Below the pieces are notes generated by a model. That model saw only the letters and a program-made list of their open reading frames with translations. It was not told the origin of the DNA and searched no databases. A program made the translations under genes and the position numbers. From the NCBI RefSeq assembly GCF_016808335.1, contig NC_053150.1, positions 30,744,238 through 30,808,237 of the forward strand: DNA of 64,000 nucleotides, written 5' to 3'. The DNA comes from Panicum virgatum (taxonomy: Eukaryota > Streptophyta > Magnoliopsida > Poales > Poaceae). This document shows, piece after piece, positions 52,401 through 64,000 of the stretch (its first letter is position 1; the number at the start of each line of letters is the position of its first letter).

Positions 52401-53834
52401 ACGAGTCCGCAGGGGTGGAAGGGACTATTGATCCCACCCCAGCATCATCCCCATATGCTATAGTTCGTGGCATTTTGCCCAACAAACTTAAAAAGCCAAA
52501 TATCTTAAGAAAAGCAACTCGATAAAATTTGGGAAAGTACTCGATTGCTAGATAAGCTAAAATTTACCTGTCAATGCCGGATTGCGAAGTGCCTTGATGC
52601 TTCCACAATGTTGTTTGAGTGCCCTTTGGGTGATTTACCTGAGTACCATCACTTGGGCTGGGGCTATGTCCCCCACTTTCATCCTTGCCAGTAGCTTCTC
52701 CATCCTCTGCACGACCAAACTCACTATCAGAACTATCTATATAATTTTCCATAGATAAAGATTCTTCTGGGTTTGGTTTTGGTGGTGCATGAGCGCTTGG
52801 AAGAAGGTTAAAAGGACAAAAAATGCCAGGCAAAGCAGGTATGCTTCTATATACATCCACGTCCTCCTGAACAAAAGCAAAATTCTATTAGAAACTTGCT
52901 AAAATAAAGTACTCGAAAATACAAATCGACTACTTTGTTCATACCTGTTTTGGAGGATTCGACGCTGAAAAGGTATCAGGAATGATGGGCACATGCTCCA
53001 CCTTCTTAAGTAGTCGCTGTACCCGACTAACAACTTCTGCGTTGGAGATTTCTTTTTGCAAGTACCGCGACGAGTCACTTGTTCCTTGATACTGGAAACC
53101 AAATATTTCCCGAGCCTGTAAAGGCTGAATCCTTCTTTTCATCCAGTCAAATATGCCAGCCTCACCAATTATCTGTTTTTGCTTCAGATTGGCAATCCAC
53201 TCGAGTAGATCTAGGATCTGGCTGTCATCTACTGGCTTCTTGTTCCATTCAGGCCTCTGAATTGGGGACCTGGAGTAATCACTGGGAGGGTATTGCCATG
53301 GTTTTCTATGTACAACCATTTTGACTTTTAGTTGATTACTTTACTCGATAGTTTATAGGGGATAAACCTTATCTATCCCCTGCCTAAGCTGAATCCCCGC
53401 ACCACTAACTACATCTAGCTTAATAGAGTTTGGCTGGAGCTTGAGGTGGAAAAGATGGCGAAAAAGCTCAAAATGGGGATCGATGCCTAGAAAAGCTTCG
53501 CACAAATGTACGAAGATAGAAAGATGAACAAAAGAGTTGGGGGTAAGATGGTGAAGCTGGATCTCGTAATAGTACAGGATCCCAGAAAAGAAATTCGAAC
53601 AAGGAAGAACCAACCCTCGTTCGAAATAAGATGCGAAAGCAACAATCTCGCCCGTATTTTCGGACGATCTTGACCCAAGGCAGGACGCCATCGGATCACA
53701 GATTTCGGCGGCAAAAGACCCTCGTTAACGAGGGATTCCAAGTCAGAGTCTGAGCACTTACTTGGCGTCCACCCCTCGTCGCGGGTAGGCTGCGCCTCCA
53801 CCTCCTTCCCCTTAGTCGACTTCTTGGGTGCCAT
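49441..53834 (-). pseudogene. Multi-exon antisense gene of the second Tat-type element
   Basis: Starts at the ATG 53834-53832 (MAPKKSTKG). The first block contains 'SIFVHLCEAFLGIDPHFELF', the PF04195-like gypsy-transposon domain, with a frameshift near 53670. Later exons have canonical borders: about 53319-52945, 52866-52568, about 52187-51987, 51907-51735 and 50197-50016, then 49900-49441. The C-terminal exons are coiled coil ('LALKDQVSKLTSEKAALVEK', 'LQHELEELKV'). The C-terminal frame is broken near 49640. The solo LTR lies in the intron between 51735 and 50197. The protein class is known from Tat elements; its role is unknown. Confidence 0.68.
50248..51600 (+). repeat. Solo LTR of an Athila-like gypsy family
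   Basis: Starts TGAGTTCCGCAAGTTTTGGTG and ends GGTGAAAGCTACA. It contains TATAAAAG at 50839-50846 and the end motif TTCCCCGTGGATTCGATA. The segment at 62901-64000 has the same start (CACGAGTTTTGGTG), TATAAAAG and end (GGGTGAAGTGCTACA) pattern. No target-site duplication is evident, so the left edge is uncertain by some tens of bases. Confidence 0.65.
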
Positions 53835-55500
53835 TCGGAATCAGGGACCAGAGAGGGTGTAGGAGAAGGAAAGGGATTGGATCTAGAAATGCTTAGGGGA
53901 GCAGAATAGATCTAAAAGCTTCAGTGACAAATGGCGGCCGGTGGGGTAAAACCTAATTTACCGCTCTATTAAATAGAAGTGGCGGTGGCAAAATTGTAAA
54001 TATTAGGAAGTTTGAGAGTCAGTTATCGTTTATGGTAAAAACGGGATTTTTTCTGAGACATTTCTTTTTCTGAGATTACATTCCGGAAAAGAGAAAACAC
54101 TCAAAATCCATGACAACTACTCGACATAACACTTCTTTTTCTAGGATTACATTCTAGATAAAAGAAAAGTACTCAGAAGTAATAAACTACTCGACATTAA
54201 AACTCGAGTACTTATCATAAGCTTTACAATGGTTTGGACCTGCAGGCACACCTCCTGGATTTCCTGGACGAGGACGGCTACAGTTACCTCGGCCTATGGC
54301 CGTTACAAAGCTCCAAACTTGTTATTCCCACTAAGGGAATAAGGATAATCATATTTTGGGAGAAAAGTTTCAAGAGCAAGGAGGCAGATTACAGTAAGAG
54401 CCTCGCAAGTCCTCTTCTTGCATCCTGAAAGGGAAATTTCCCTTCTCCCTAAATATGTTGTGACAAGATTAAGTCTCCTCACCAGAGATGTCAGTTCTTG
54501 GGTATTTCCATCATGGAAATCCCAAGAGTCTGACACAACTAGATGCAACCAGTCCACAAAGAACCTCCCTCACTGGTAGATGCAAGGGAATGATTGCTAG
54601 AATGGATCCGATGAGGGCAGTGGGGTTGCAGGGCTTGGCAGTAGAACTTCTCTTGCCACTCGCAAATACTCTTCTAGCATCTTTTGCTAGAGGATACTAC
54701 ACAAATATCAGGAGGGCGAGAGCTTCCTAAACAAGAACACCAATTGCGAGCCATGACTTCGGTAGGATTGGTGCTTCTGGTGAGACTTCTTTCCCACCTT
54801 TTATAGTCGCGTGGGCTTCACTAAGAGATGACCCGTGATGCTACAGCCACAACAGTCATGACACGGATATAATAGCGTGGATTCTCCGCAACAGTGAATC
54901 CCTAGGTGAATGTATAGCAAAGAGATAAATATCTCGGGTTCTTTTCTTCAGGACATCATGGGTACAATCTGTGTGGCATATCCAATCATACCATTTTTCT
55001 GGGATATTACCCGAAAAAGAGATCTTCAAATATCGAATCTGATTAAACGTGCTGGTATCTTTAGAAATAAAATCAGATGTCACGAATTAGATCCGTAATT
55101 CAAAATCTTGGCTCGGGGGCTACCCACAAGATACGGGATTTCGATTTAAGGCTCGGGGGCTGCGGGATATGTGGCATCAGATATTTATTTTCAATTTTTT
55201 TGGAAAATAAATTAAGGAAAAGACTAAAGTGACCCCTAGCCTGATTCTGTGATTCAACCCAAGGCTCTGGGGTTGCTCCATACGGAGTGCGAGTACTTTG
55301 TGCATCATATATGATTAAGAATTCGGGGCTTGAGCACCTCATAGCTTCGGAGCAACCGGAAGAACTTGGAAGACTACTCGATGTACTCGAAGGAAGGCAC
55401 AGAAACAACCAGAAGGATGTTCTGACTACTTGAAGTACTCGAAGATGCCTCGCCAAGTACTCGACGCATGCAGGACTCGGCTCCGAAGTGCTCGGGGGCT
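53835..55500. other. Spacer of the second Tat-type element up to the polypurine tract
   Basis: No sense gene is seen. GGCTCGGGGGCT occurs near 55111 and 55150 and, as GTGCTCGGGGGCT, immediately before the 3' LTR. Dispersed CTACTCGACAT-like repeats occur around 54060-54200. Confidence 0.55.
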
Positions 55501-55917
55501 TGTCAGACCTGGGGCACCGGGACTGCTTATAGGCATAGAATGTTCTAAAGCAAGGGATAGCGCATGGATGTACCTTATCTCTTTTGTAATTACCTGAATA
55601 GGTATAGAACTAGTTGCAGTACAAGAAAACTACCCGACCGGGTTGTAGTAGGACTCCAACAGTACTCGGCTAAGACTTTCCATGTAACCCTGCCCCCTAG
55701 AATATATAAGGGTGGGCAGGGACCCTCTCGAAACATATCAACACCTAAGGAAATACAAGCAACCACACAAGACGTAGGGTATTATGCACCTCAAGGCCTG
55801 AACCTGTCTAAATCCTTGTGTTCCTTGCACCATCAAGTTACAGAGCTAGTCGATCACTTACCTATAATCCTACTGCTAAGGGTATCCCTGAGCAGGCTTG
55901 GCGGCTAAACACCGACA
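55501..55917 (+). repeat. 3' LTR of the second Tat-type element (417 bp)
   Basis: Starts TGTCAGACCTGGGG and ends CACCGACA before CTCTT. It has an intact TATATAAG near 55723. Confidence 0.88.
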
Positions 55918-55922
55918 CTCTT

Positions 55923-56280
55923 TGTCTTCCTCTCACCCTTATCTCTTTCTCTCATCCTCTTAGCCAAGCTTTCTTCCTCCCTCAGCTTCTTCCCTCCCTT
56001 AGCTTCCTCCATCGCTCAGCGCCAGGGGGGCCGGCGAGCCGCCGCGTGAGCGCGGGCACCGCCAGGCGTCGATAGGGACGCGGGTGGGGGCTGGCGAGCC
56101 TTAACACCTCGCGAGGCTAAGCTCCGACGGGGACGGATGCGGGCTGCTGAGCCGCCACGCAGGGCCAGGTGCCAGCAGCCATGGACTGACTAGCTGTTGC
56201 CGCCACGTAAGGACAGGCGTGGGAGGGTGCTTGGTGAGCCGCCACCGCAGCGTGCGGCAAGAACAGGGGGCGGGGACTCT
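55923..56280. other. Pyrimidine-rich then GC-rich stretch, no gene recognised
   Basis: CT-rich to about 56010, then GC-rich with repeated GAGCCGCC and GCCGCCAC motifs. No reading frame resembles a known protein. Confidence 0.4.
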
Positions 56281-56520
56281 CACTACTACAAAAATTGTTT
56301 AACAGTGACCTTTTTGGAGCTCTGAGACGAGCACAAAAAATAACCGCATCTATTAATGCCCAGCATTAACAAAGGCGACCATTTCCTTTTAACTGAGGCG
56401 TTTTAGAAAACCGCCTCAGAAAATCAATTAACAGCGACCGCCACTGTTAATACTACTATTTTCGGAGGCGGTCACATTACAAAGAACCGCCTCAGTTAAT
56501 GGACCGAGCCCAATAAATAA
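56281..56520 (+). mobile_element. CACTA transposon terminus
   Basis: CACTACTACAAAAA at 56281 is the characteristic CACTA end. The following 240 bp hold complementary subterminal motifs (ACTGAGGCG, CCGCCTCAG, GGAGGCGGT) expected for transposase-binding repeats. No opposite end (TTTTTGTAGTAGTG) was found in the window, so the element is truncated or decayed. Confidence 0.65.
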
Positions 56521-58295
56521 AACCCTAACCCACTCCAGCCACTCCACATATACTCTCTCTTTCTCTCTCTCTCTTCCCTCCCTCCCTTTGCTAGCGTTGC
56601 ACTGCATATTTGTTAGTATTATGCTTTAAATTATTTTTTTATCATGCCAGATGACATCGTTGATTGTTGGTCCTTGATAATCCACATGAATATTTCACCT
56701 TTTCTCTTTTTAGTTCAAATAGTAATTACTATCAACAAGCATGCAAAAGTTATTTAAAAAATTCATTTAAATGGTAGAAAATATTATTCAAGATACTTGT
56801 AGTTCAAATAGTAAATATCATGTTGTTGTCATTTAAATGATAGAAATTAAATTCATTTAAATGGTAGAAAATATCAAATTTATTCAAAAATTCTTGGAAC
56901 TCCTACATGATAACTTAGATGTTGTCTGTTACATGTAAAAATTGTTTTGGGAGCTATAAGATAGATAGTTTTGCAATTTACTTCACAAGGTTGTCTTAAT
57001 TACATATTTACAAATACAAAAATATCTTTTTTTGCACAACAAGCGGCGATGTAAATCAACAAATGTTTATAGGAGGGTTAAGGTAATATTTTATCCAAAT
57101 GTGAGGTATATATGAACGAGGAAAGAGTTTACGGTGTATAAACTTCAAAGTTTGAGTTGAGTTATAAACAATGTGAGAGATCCATCCTTTTATGAACAAT
57201 GTATGATCCAACATTACTAAAACTATTTAAGTTTTTATGGTAAGATTATGAACCAAAAATATGTAATCATGTCAATTTTTAGAATTTTTTACCACATTTA
57301 GATATTATTGCAATTATCATGTGGTAATTTGGAGAAATAAGTTTGAATTGTCCATAGAAGATAATTGAATTTGTCATTTATCTCTAGGACATGGACTAGA
57401 ATAGAATATATGAGCCTAAATATATTATTCTTTCAATTTTTCTAATCTTATTAGATGTACACTAGTTCAACATGGAGTAACTATTGATAAGTGTGCTATA
57501 ATTCATTTAAATGATAGAAAATATAAATAGACTAAAAAATTATTGAAACTTCTACATGACAACATAGAAGTTGTCTATTAGGTGTAAAAGTATTAGTCAT
57601 ATATAAGATAATTATTTTGTAATTGGTTATTTAGAAAATAGAAAAAAAAATTTTTGCAAAAGAAAAAGAAAGCCATTAAGCAGAGAAGAAATGCACAAGC
57701 CCATTTCGACCCATTATGGCCCAACTGTTTCTAGCCGTCCATCCCTGATCCAATGGCTTCTATCACACTACCATAGTGTATAAGCTGGGAAACCCTACCC
57801 CATCTCCTATCCCCCTACACAAGCAACCCCTCCCCTCCCCGCCGGCCATCCCCTACCCTCCCTCCGCTCCCAGGCTCTTTGACCTTCCCCTCTCCTTCCC
57901 ACGCCACCTTCTTTCCCCCACGGAGGATGGACGGCACGCGGACCAGCGGGGGCGGCACGAGGAGCAGTACGGCGGCAGAGGCCGCCTGCGGGGAGCTGCG
58001 GCGCGGGGGAGGTTGCCGTGCGTGGCGTGAAGAGCAGGTGGGCAAAGGAGACCTCTGTGGCATGCTGCAGCACGAGGAAGGTGGCCGCGCAGGCCAACGT
58101 GATTAGACCATCGGGAGGAGTTCAACAAATACTCTCAATATTGAACGTTCATATAAGGTGAAAGCTATATTTAACTCCAAAGCTTATTGTTTTCCTTTAG
58201 CAAGTCTACTACTTGGTTTGTATGATTATAGGTTAAAGCACCTTGCTATACTCGAAGAAATAAATACATCTACAACTCCAAAGTTCTACTTCAGC
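56521..58295. other. AT-rich stretch then a GC-rich leader-like segment
   Basis: 56600-57660 is very AT-rich without genes. 57760-58100 looks like a cereal 5' leader: an AAACCCTA box, C-rich sequence and an ATG near 57927 opening a short Gly/Arg-rich frame. No family is recognised. It may be captured host sequence inside the CACTA remnant. Confidence 0.35.
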
Positions 58296-58728
58296 TACAA
58301 TGATGACTATGGTGTTAGCACAACATTCAATGTTGTTGACTTGGCACCATACTTTGGCCTCGAAGAATCAGAGTCGAGGAGGACTCCTTTTTAAGAGGGG
58401 GAGGATGATGAGGCTATCTCAACTAAACAAGATATAAACCAAGCACATGATGTGGAAGATATCAACCAAGCAAGAGAACAAGTGAACATTGGACCAATTA
58501 CACGTAGCCGAGCTAAGAAACTACAACAAGAGGTGAACGCCCTACTTTGTGAAATTCATTTTAATATTAGCAAGAATTATATACTGCCTAAGTCGTGCAT
58601 ATTGCTGCTACTCAGTTTCACCAAGGAGGATGACAAGAACACAGAAGAAGAAGATTACAGACAAGGACCACACTCGAACCCGACCAGTGCTGCAGAACAG
58701 TCCGAAAGAATAAGTCATAAATCTTGAT
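58296..58728 (+). pseudogene. C-terminal end of a gypsy Pol protein
   Basis: The segment 'DYGVSTTFNVVDLAPYFG' followed by 'GPITRSRAKKLQQEVNALL' is the tail after integrase in a common grass gypsy group (family knowledge). A TAA at about 58392-58394 interrupts the frame before EGEDDE, where these proteins usually have Gln. The ORF closes at 58728. No upstream pol is present. Confidence 0.65.
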
Positions 58729-59547
58729 TCCCAAAAGATATAATGGTCAATGAGGACATTTTGGAAAGCTTATCAAGTATACTTTCCAAATGACATACTT
58801 GCAGAGTACTTTGGATTATACATGAATGAGATCTGAGTACTTTAGTGAAGACTGGTCAGAATGTCAACAGTCTGCCAGATGTGCAACTTCCCATGCAAAA
58901 CTGTACCACTGTACAAAGTTTTGTGCTTCATGCTGCACATGGTTGGAAAGCTTATCATGTTATATTTCCAACACAACAAACCTCATATCATTTAGACTTT
59001 CCAATAAGGAGTTATGGCCGATTTAGTGGAGACTGCACAGAAGACCAACAGCCACGCGAGGCTCCTCGGGTTTTCAGTTCGTGGTGACTTTTGAGTTACC
59101 ATAACTCTAGAAACTCCGAGAGTCATTCACACCCAATAAGGAGGGTTGTTCCTTGTATAAGTACTCCATGTATCTCAGAGATGAATGAAGACTTTGATAA
59201 TGAAATAGAACCCCTTTTGTTTAGCTGTATGCTAACAAATTCAGAGAGTGATCTCTACCCCTTTGCTCTTGTGATTTCCCTTGGAATTACAGAAGCGGCC
59301 GCTTCATCGGCACCCAATCTGTGCTCCTGCTACTTTGTGTGCAGGCTGTGTAGGTTGGTTCTTTGAGAGTGTGATTGGGCGAATCCTTGGTTCAGGCTGC
59401 CATATAGAGACGGTGGTTGGCTCCTTGTGCGTGTCATCAGGTTGCACTAGTTACCCGGTTGCTTGCAGCTAGTTACCTTGGCTTAGATTTTAGCTAGTTA
59501 TCTTGTTCAAGATCCTACATCATGAAGATCGGGACCGAGACTCATCA
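58729..59547 (+). repeat. LTR-like segment between pol remnant and primer-binding site
   Basis: It lies exactly where an LTR should be, after the pol tail and before a Met-tRNA-type primer site. It ends CTCATCA two bases before that site. I could not fix its TG start or find a second copy in the window, so the left boundary is only approximate. Confidence 0.45.
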
Positions 59548-59549
59548 TC

Positions 59550-59563
59550 TGGTATCAGAGTTG
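59550..59563 (+). other. Met-tRNA-type primer-binding site
   Basis: TGGTATCAGAGTTG, the usual plant initiator Met-tRNA complement for its first eleven bases. Confidence 0.7.
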
Positions 59564-60474
59564 CGTTGCCACGGTAGGATTCTTTACCCTTAGCTATATA
59601 TATTTTTGCCTTCGTCCTATCCACCATAAAGCCATAAAAAAATTCTGTCATAGCCTTTTATCTCAATCTGTTTATCTAGTGAGTTTGGTTTAGTTTCAGT
59701 CCATTAGAGTCTTTGTTTAGTTGCTGATAATATCATCCTTTACGTGTCCTTTTGTGCCTTCCATATCTCTGAAAAATTCCAACAAAAAAAAAGAGTAAAC
59801 CAATTCTATCCTTTGTGTAAACTTTTATCCTACCAACATATATAACTGCTGGTTGCATAAGTTTCTACCTTTAATTTTTTGCAAGTACTATATCTGATCT
59901 TGTCTTAGTATTGTTAAAAAAAAGAGGAAAGAAAAGTTGCAGCAAAAAAAAAAATTGTTGTGCTGAGAAAGTTGGAAAAGAAAGAAGGGAGATCAGAGTG
60001 TTGGTATGCACAAGTGCTGAATTTTCTTATTAAGTTGTGTAACCAGTTTGCTATCTTTCTTTGGTGCAATTTTTGCTAGGAGATTCCTTGGGATCCATCC
60101 ATCCCTAGCATAATCCTTGTTTGCATCAAGTCTGAAATTTCTTTTGTGCGTGTGTTACATCCATTACATCACTCATATCTTGTGATCAGCTCTAGGCATT
60201 GGATCTCTAGTTTGGATTGCTATTTAACTTTACAACAACTAGAATTTAGATTGCCCCTTGTGTATCACCCTTACCAAGCTCCACATAAAAACCATTGTGT
60301 ACGGTTTGCTTGATCTTGTATTCGCTCAGTTATCACTACTCTTTACCACCACACGGATTACTTCTGTGATCTGTAGGGAAACATAAGAGCTTTGGTTGGT
60401 AAGAGAAGGTGAGGTTGTGAGATCCACATAATTTCCATTCCACATATAAGTTTGTTGTTGCATATGCATTAACC

Positions 60475-61769
60475 ATGGCAGGCCGGAGATACACTAATCT
60501 TCCATTCTATGGAAGTACTGATCCGGAAGAGTTTCTTGAATTGCAAGAGAAAATGGAGATTGAACTTGAAGTTCAAGGTTTTTCAGAATCCAAGAAGATA
60601 ACACAAGCTATACTTGAGTTTGAAGATTATGCTCTTGATTGGTGGAAGCAATATCCACAGAAGCGTCTCATCAAGAATTGGAAAGATTTGAAGAAGGCCA
60701 TGAGAAAAGAATTTGTTTCAAGAAAATATGGGCTGATTTTGCTTCATCGTTTGGAGAATGTGAAGCAAGGTAGTAGATCTATCCAAGCATATTATGATAA
60801 GCTATATTCTTCCTTGCATAAGCAAATATTCATGATGACATGAACACATTGGAATACTTTGAGAGGGGTCTTAATGATGAAATTGCTGCTGCACTTGAGG
60901 GAAAGTATTTTAGAAGATTGCAAGATTTACTAAGATGTGCAATTAGAGAAGAGAAGAAAATTATGAAGATGCAGCAAGACAAGATCACAAGGCGCATTAA
61001 TTTGAGCCAAGACACCTATGCAAAGCTACATTCAAATATATCATCTGTTATTGGAGAGAAGCCATCATCAACTCCATGCAAGAAGAGAGGACATGCTGTC
61101 CCAAAACTTTCTTCAGTTGATTCTAGTGCTAAAAGAAGAGAACATAAACAATGCAACTCCAAAAAGAGCTTTGTTGAGCAGCAAAAAGATAGCTTTATGC
61201 CTCAAGTTGATGAGAGAAATGATAAGCAAGATCAAGGAGAATGTTCTGCTGCACATGCCACAAAGGAGTTGAAGGAACATGCTCCAGTTCCACATCATGG
61301 AAATCTGAAAATTAATCAGCAAGAAGCACCACCACAATGCCTAAACCCAAGTGTTGTAGAATTGACAAGTCTTGTGCCTTGTTCTAGTGATAAATGTGGT
61401 GAATTTGTATGCTCCAAACCTGTCCAGAATTTTTTTGTGCAACATGAATGTGAGAAGAAAAACATTTCTATTATGCAACCTTGTGCAAGTGAGAAATCTG
61501 TCCAAGATGAACTTCATCATGCTTCAATGAATCTGCAGTTACAAGCTAATGTTGTTCCAAGCTTGAATAGAGCGCCAAGATGTGTTGTGCCATCAGCTGC
61601 AACATGTGATGAATTGTTGGACAGCTGTGCTGGAAGTTTGTGCTCTAACATGCCACAAAAAGTTCAATTTGAAGGCAAGATTAACGTACATGATTCCACA
61701 TCTTCTGAAGCAAGTTTAGTGTCTTTTGAGAAGGTGAAAGATGACTATGTTGATGCGGGCCTTGCATGA
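60475..61769 (+). pseudogene. Gypsy Gag, one frameshift
   Basis: ATG at 60475 (MAGRRYTNL). 'DPEEFLELQEKME', 'ALDWWKQYPQKRL' and 'AYYDKLYSSL' form the retrotransposon gag domain. A one-base loss near 60815-60825 puts the rest in the next frame. That part continues 'NTLEYFERGLNDEI' and runs open to 61769 as a basic and then Cys/Ser/Asn-rich tail. No CCHC knuckle of standard spacing is obvious. No protease or RT follows, so this is either a gag-only element or a deleted one. Confidence 0.7.
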
Positions 61770-62900
61770 GTTATAATAAAAAGATAAATTTGGTGAACAA
61801 TGATAATAATAATAAAAATTTTCAAATAAAAAAATCTCTCTTGAAAATAAATAATGAAATAATTTGTTGGCAAGCATTTTGGGATCCATACTAGCTTACA
61901 TCTTTGAACCTGAATCTTTTTCCTTAAAGTATGGATGTGAATAGCAAATCTCAAAAAGAAAAATCCTTTCCAAATTCTTATGCATCTCTCGAGTATTTGT
62001 TGTCCACTTACCTTTCGTAGGGAAAAAATAAAAAAACAAGGAGCAACATACATAACTCCAGCTTCATCACAATGCTCCTTGGTCCCAAGGGAAGACAGAT
62101 GTAGAAGGAACCAAGATGAACAAACGCAAAGCTTTGCTTCGTGCTTAACTTTTGCATTTTTTGTTCAATGCTTGGCGAGTTCTTCCAGGTAAGTATCCGA
62201 CACACCTCGTGCATCCTTACTTCATATCTCTACTCTGCTTTGTTGCCCATCTTGTTTAGCTTGCCATGAAAAAAAAATATATAACAAAATAAAAACATCA
62301 AAATTTATAAAAATAAAAAAATAATAAAATAAAATAAATAAAAATTAGTGCTCCATATAGTAATGTTGTTTGATTCAATAAAGTTTAGACTCCACGGTGT
62401 TAAAACTGGTAGAGTCCCTTCTTGTTTCCACTTTCGTTTTTTTATAAAGACAAGTACAAGAATAAGTGTGGGGGAGATCTCTCAAAATCACCAATTTCAA
62501 ATTCGTCAAGATCTCTCCACCAAACATGTTGCACATCATCCACGGTTCAGCATGCTAAAGAATAGGACCGAAGGAATCCAAGGAAGGATGGTCGTGCTTT
62601 CAGTTCGACTAAACCACCTCTGGCTTCCTACAGTTCCTTCTTCTTCCTCTTCAGCAATGGTATGTGCAACACATCCCTCACAAAATCCCTCAAACTCCCT
62701 AAGTTCTTGAGTTTAATTGAATTTATTTATTGATAACTAAAACTAAACTCAATGAACCTTGCCAACCCACCTTATGCACTCCAAGCACTTCCATGAATAA
62801 ACTTGCATACTTGTTGATGGTCATTAAGTCAGAAATAAAACCGTCAAACTCCTGCATCTTTTCATAACTTTCAATCACCAAATATAGTTATAGGGCTTAT
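61770..62900. other. Gene-free stretch with polypurine-like site and A/T-rich run
   Basis: AAAAT-rich low complexity at 62265-62345. AAGTGTGGGGGAGATC near 62464-62479 resembles the G-rich site found before the 3' part of Athila-like and related gypsy elements. No coding sequence is recognised. Confidence 0.45.
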
Positions 62901-64000
62901 TGCTAACCATTTCCACGAGTTTTGGTGAATCTTGGATTGTAGGCACCCATACGCGGAATAAGATAAAAAGAAACAAAAGACGCAACACAAATGCACTGAA
63001 TATCCGATCCCGCGTCACACTTACAAAGAGGGCCCAATTGATAGAGAAAACCGACATATGAAGCCCCGGCACCGACGTATACTGAAGAGGACCCACATGT
63101 CAGTCACCCGGCCAAAGGCAGTGGCCAAAACCCACCAAGTGGGGTCGGCCGAACCAGGACTGGCACCAGTCCAGGTGCGTCTTGGCCGGTGATCATCCCT
63201 TATCCTCCAAAAGGCGGTTATCAACGTTTCCATATCAGAAGATGGCAGGAACTGACCTTCGCAACCTATAAAAGGGCCTCCACTCACCCCTCTCAAGTCA
63301 TTCACAATTCCCATTCCATTCTCATACACTTTAAGGAGGAGTAGTAGTAGTAGTGTTCCACTTGCATCTTTAGAGTAGGGAGTGTGCGAGGAGGAGGATC
63401 GGAGAAGAGCCGGACTTGTCGGCCTCGCTTCGTCTTGTACCTCGACGGGTACAAATCACTTGAGTAAGTATCTGGAGTTCATCTTCTGTTAAGTTCTTGG
63501 TTAAGTATTGTTAAGTTATTTATTCGTTTACGGGTTCATCGAATGTTCTTGTAACGTATGCTCTGGTAGAGGGCCCCTGATAAAGACAGGTAACCCTGTA
63601 CGCCGCTAGAGTAGTAATCGAAGGATTAGACGTGGTGTCTAGGCCCTAGATTGCCTTTGTTTGCCTCGTACTCTACAATATTGCGGTGTAGACCGCAGGT
63701 GGTGACAGCCCTATCGGTCCGCTATGAAGCTGCTCCGTGGTTAGTGCACTCCCCCTTGTCCGGGTACGGCGTAGAGCAACAAGCCGGAGGTCCCTAACAG
63801 TACCTGGGTCAGACCGGTGCCCGAAGTAATTGAGTGAAAGCCTAAGTCTACCTTACCTTGAACCTTATCTTTAGATAAACCACGCTACCCAAAGCTCTCC
63901 TACTTCTTCTTCTCCTGGATTAAGCTAGCCAGAAGGTCATTACACATCCGTTCCCTGTGGAAATTACGATACCCTAAATACTTTCGGGTGAAGTGCTACA
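62901..64000 (+). repeat. Athila-like LTR ending at the last base of the window
   Basis: Starts near TGCTAACCATTTCCACGAG. It has TATAAAAG at 63267-63274 and ends GGGTGAAGTGCTACA at 64000, with the same plan as 50248-51600. Whether it is a 5', 3' or solo LTR cannot be told without the next bases. Confidence 0.6.

Larger units (their letters stand above)
45233..55917 (+). mobile_element. Second Tat-type LTR element without pol (LARD-like), 10.7 kb
   Basis: The LTRs 45233-45646 and 55501-55917 begin TGTCAGACCTG and end ACCGACA. CTCTT flanks the element at 45228-45232 and 55918-55922. The primer site (45649-45666) is like that of the first Tat element, and a CTCGGGGGCT purine stretch precedes the 3' LTR. 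Inside are decayed gag-like frames, two tandem-repeat blocks and a large antisense gene. I find no protease, RT, RNase H or integrase on either strand. A solo LTR of another family is inserted at about 50248-51600. Confidence 0.85.

Overview
The window is nuclear DNA of a grass, probably a panicoid; I cannot name the species. Three things point this way. The coding exons at 1-3164 and 40639-42670 are strongly GC-rich. The intergenic space is full of Stowaway, PIF/Harbinger, CACTA, Tat-gypsy and Maximus/SIRE-type copia sequences. The introns have ordinary plant GT..AG borders. I see no bacterial, organellar or viral features.

Layout. At 1-3164 is the 3' part of a cellulose synthase-like D (CSLD) gene with one 75-bp intron. 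Just downstream, 2.7 kb carrying the 5' half of a transposon-type Ulp1-associated gene (minus strand) sits between two 136-bp direct repeats. At 8656-9990 is a minus-strand gypsy remnant. At 10363-39711 is a stack of insertions. A MITE is interrupted in its right inverted repeat by a 5.9-kb PIF/Harbinger element (10698-16596, TSD TAA), which has a broken Myb-like ORF1 and a captured fragment resembling a CAX cation exchanger. A decayed Tat-lineage gypsy element follows (16608-39711, TSD CGCGG), and a very young copia element is inserted in it (23688-35655, TSD GTCCT).

At 39717-45232 is a host gene island. It holds a three-exon gene for a membrane-anchored protein with two lipid-transfer-protein-like eight-cysteine domains (40639-42670), a pseudo-exon of a cinnamoyl-CoA-reductase-like gene, two Stowaway MITEs and several hairpin MITEs. 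At 45233-55917 is a second Tat-type element (TSD CTCTT). It has no pol but keeps a multi-exon antisense gene with recognisable splice sites, and it contains a solo LTR. From 56281 to the end are a CACTA terminus, gypsy pol and gag remnants around an LTR-like stretch, and an LTR whose last base is the last base of the window.

The most interesting system is in the young copia element. Its LTRs carry 14 copies each of a 13-bp palindrome, GCGGAC(A/G)GTCCGC, in seven pairs. The two members of a pair start 22 bp apart (once 23), while the 9-bp spacer between them varies in sequence. Five more pairs with the same geometry lie between pol and an additional intact 516-residue ORF. Three of these precede a TATA-like and CT-rich stretch, as in the LTR promoter. 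I infer a shared paired-site regulatory code that drives both the genomic transcript and a separately transcribed third gene.
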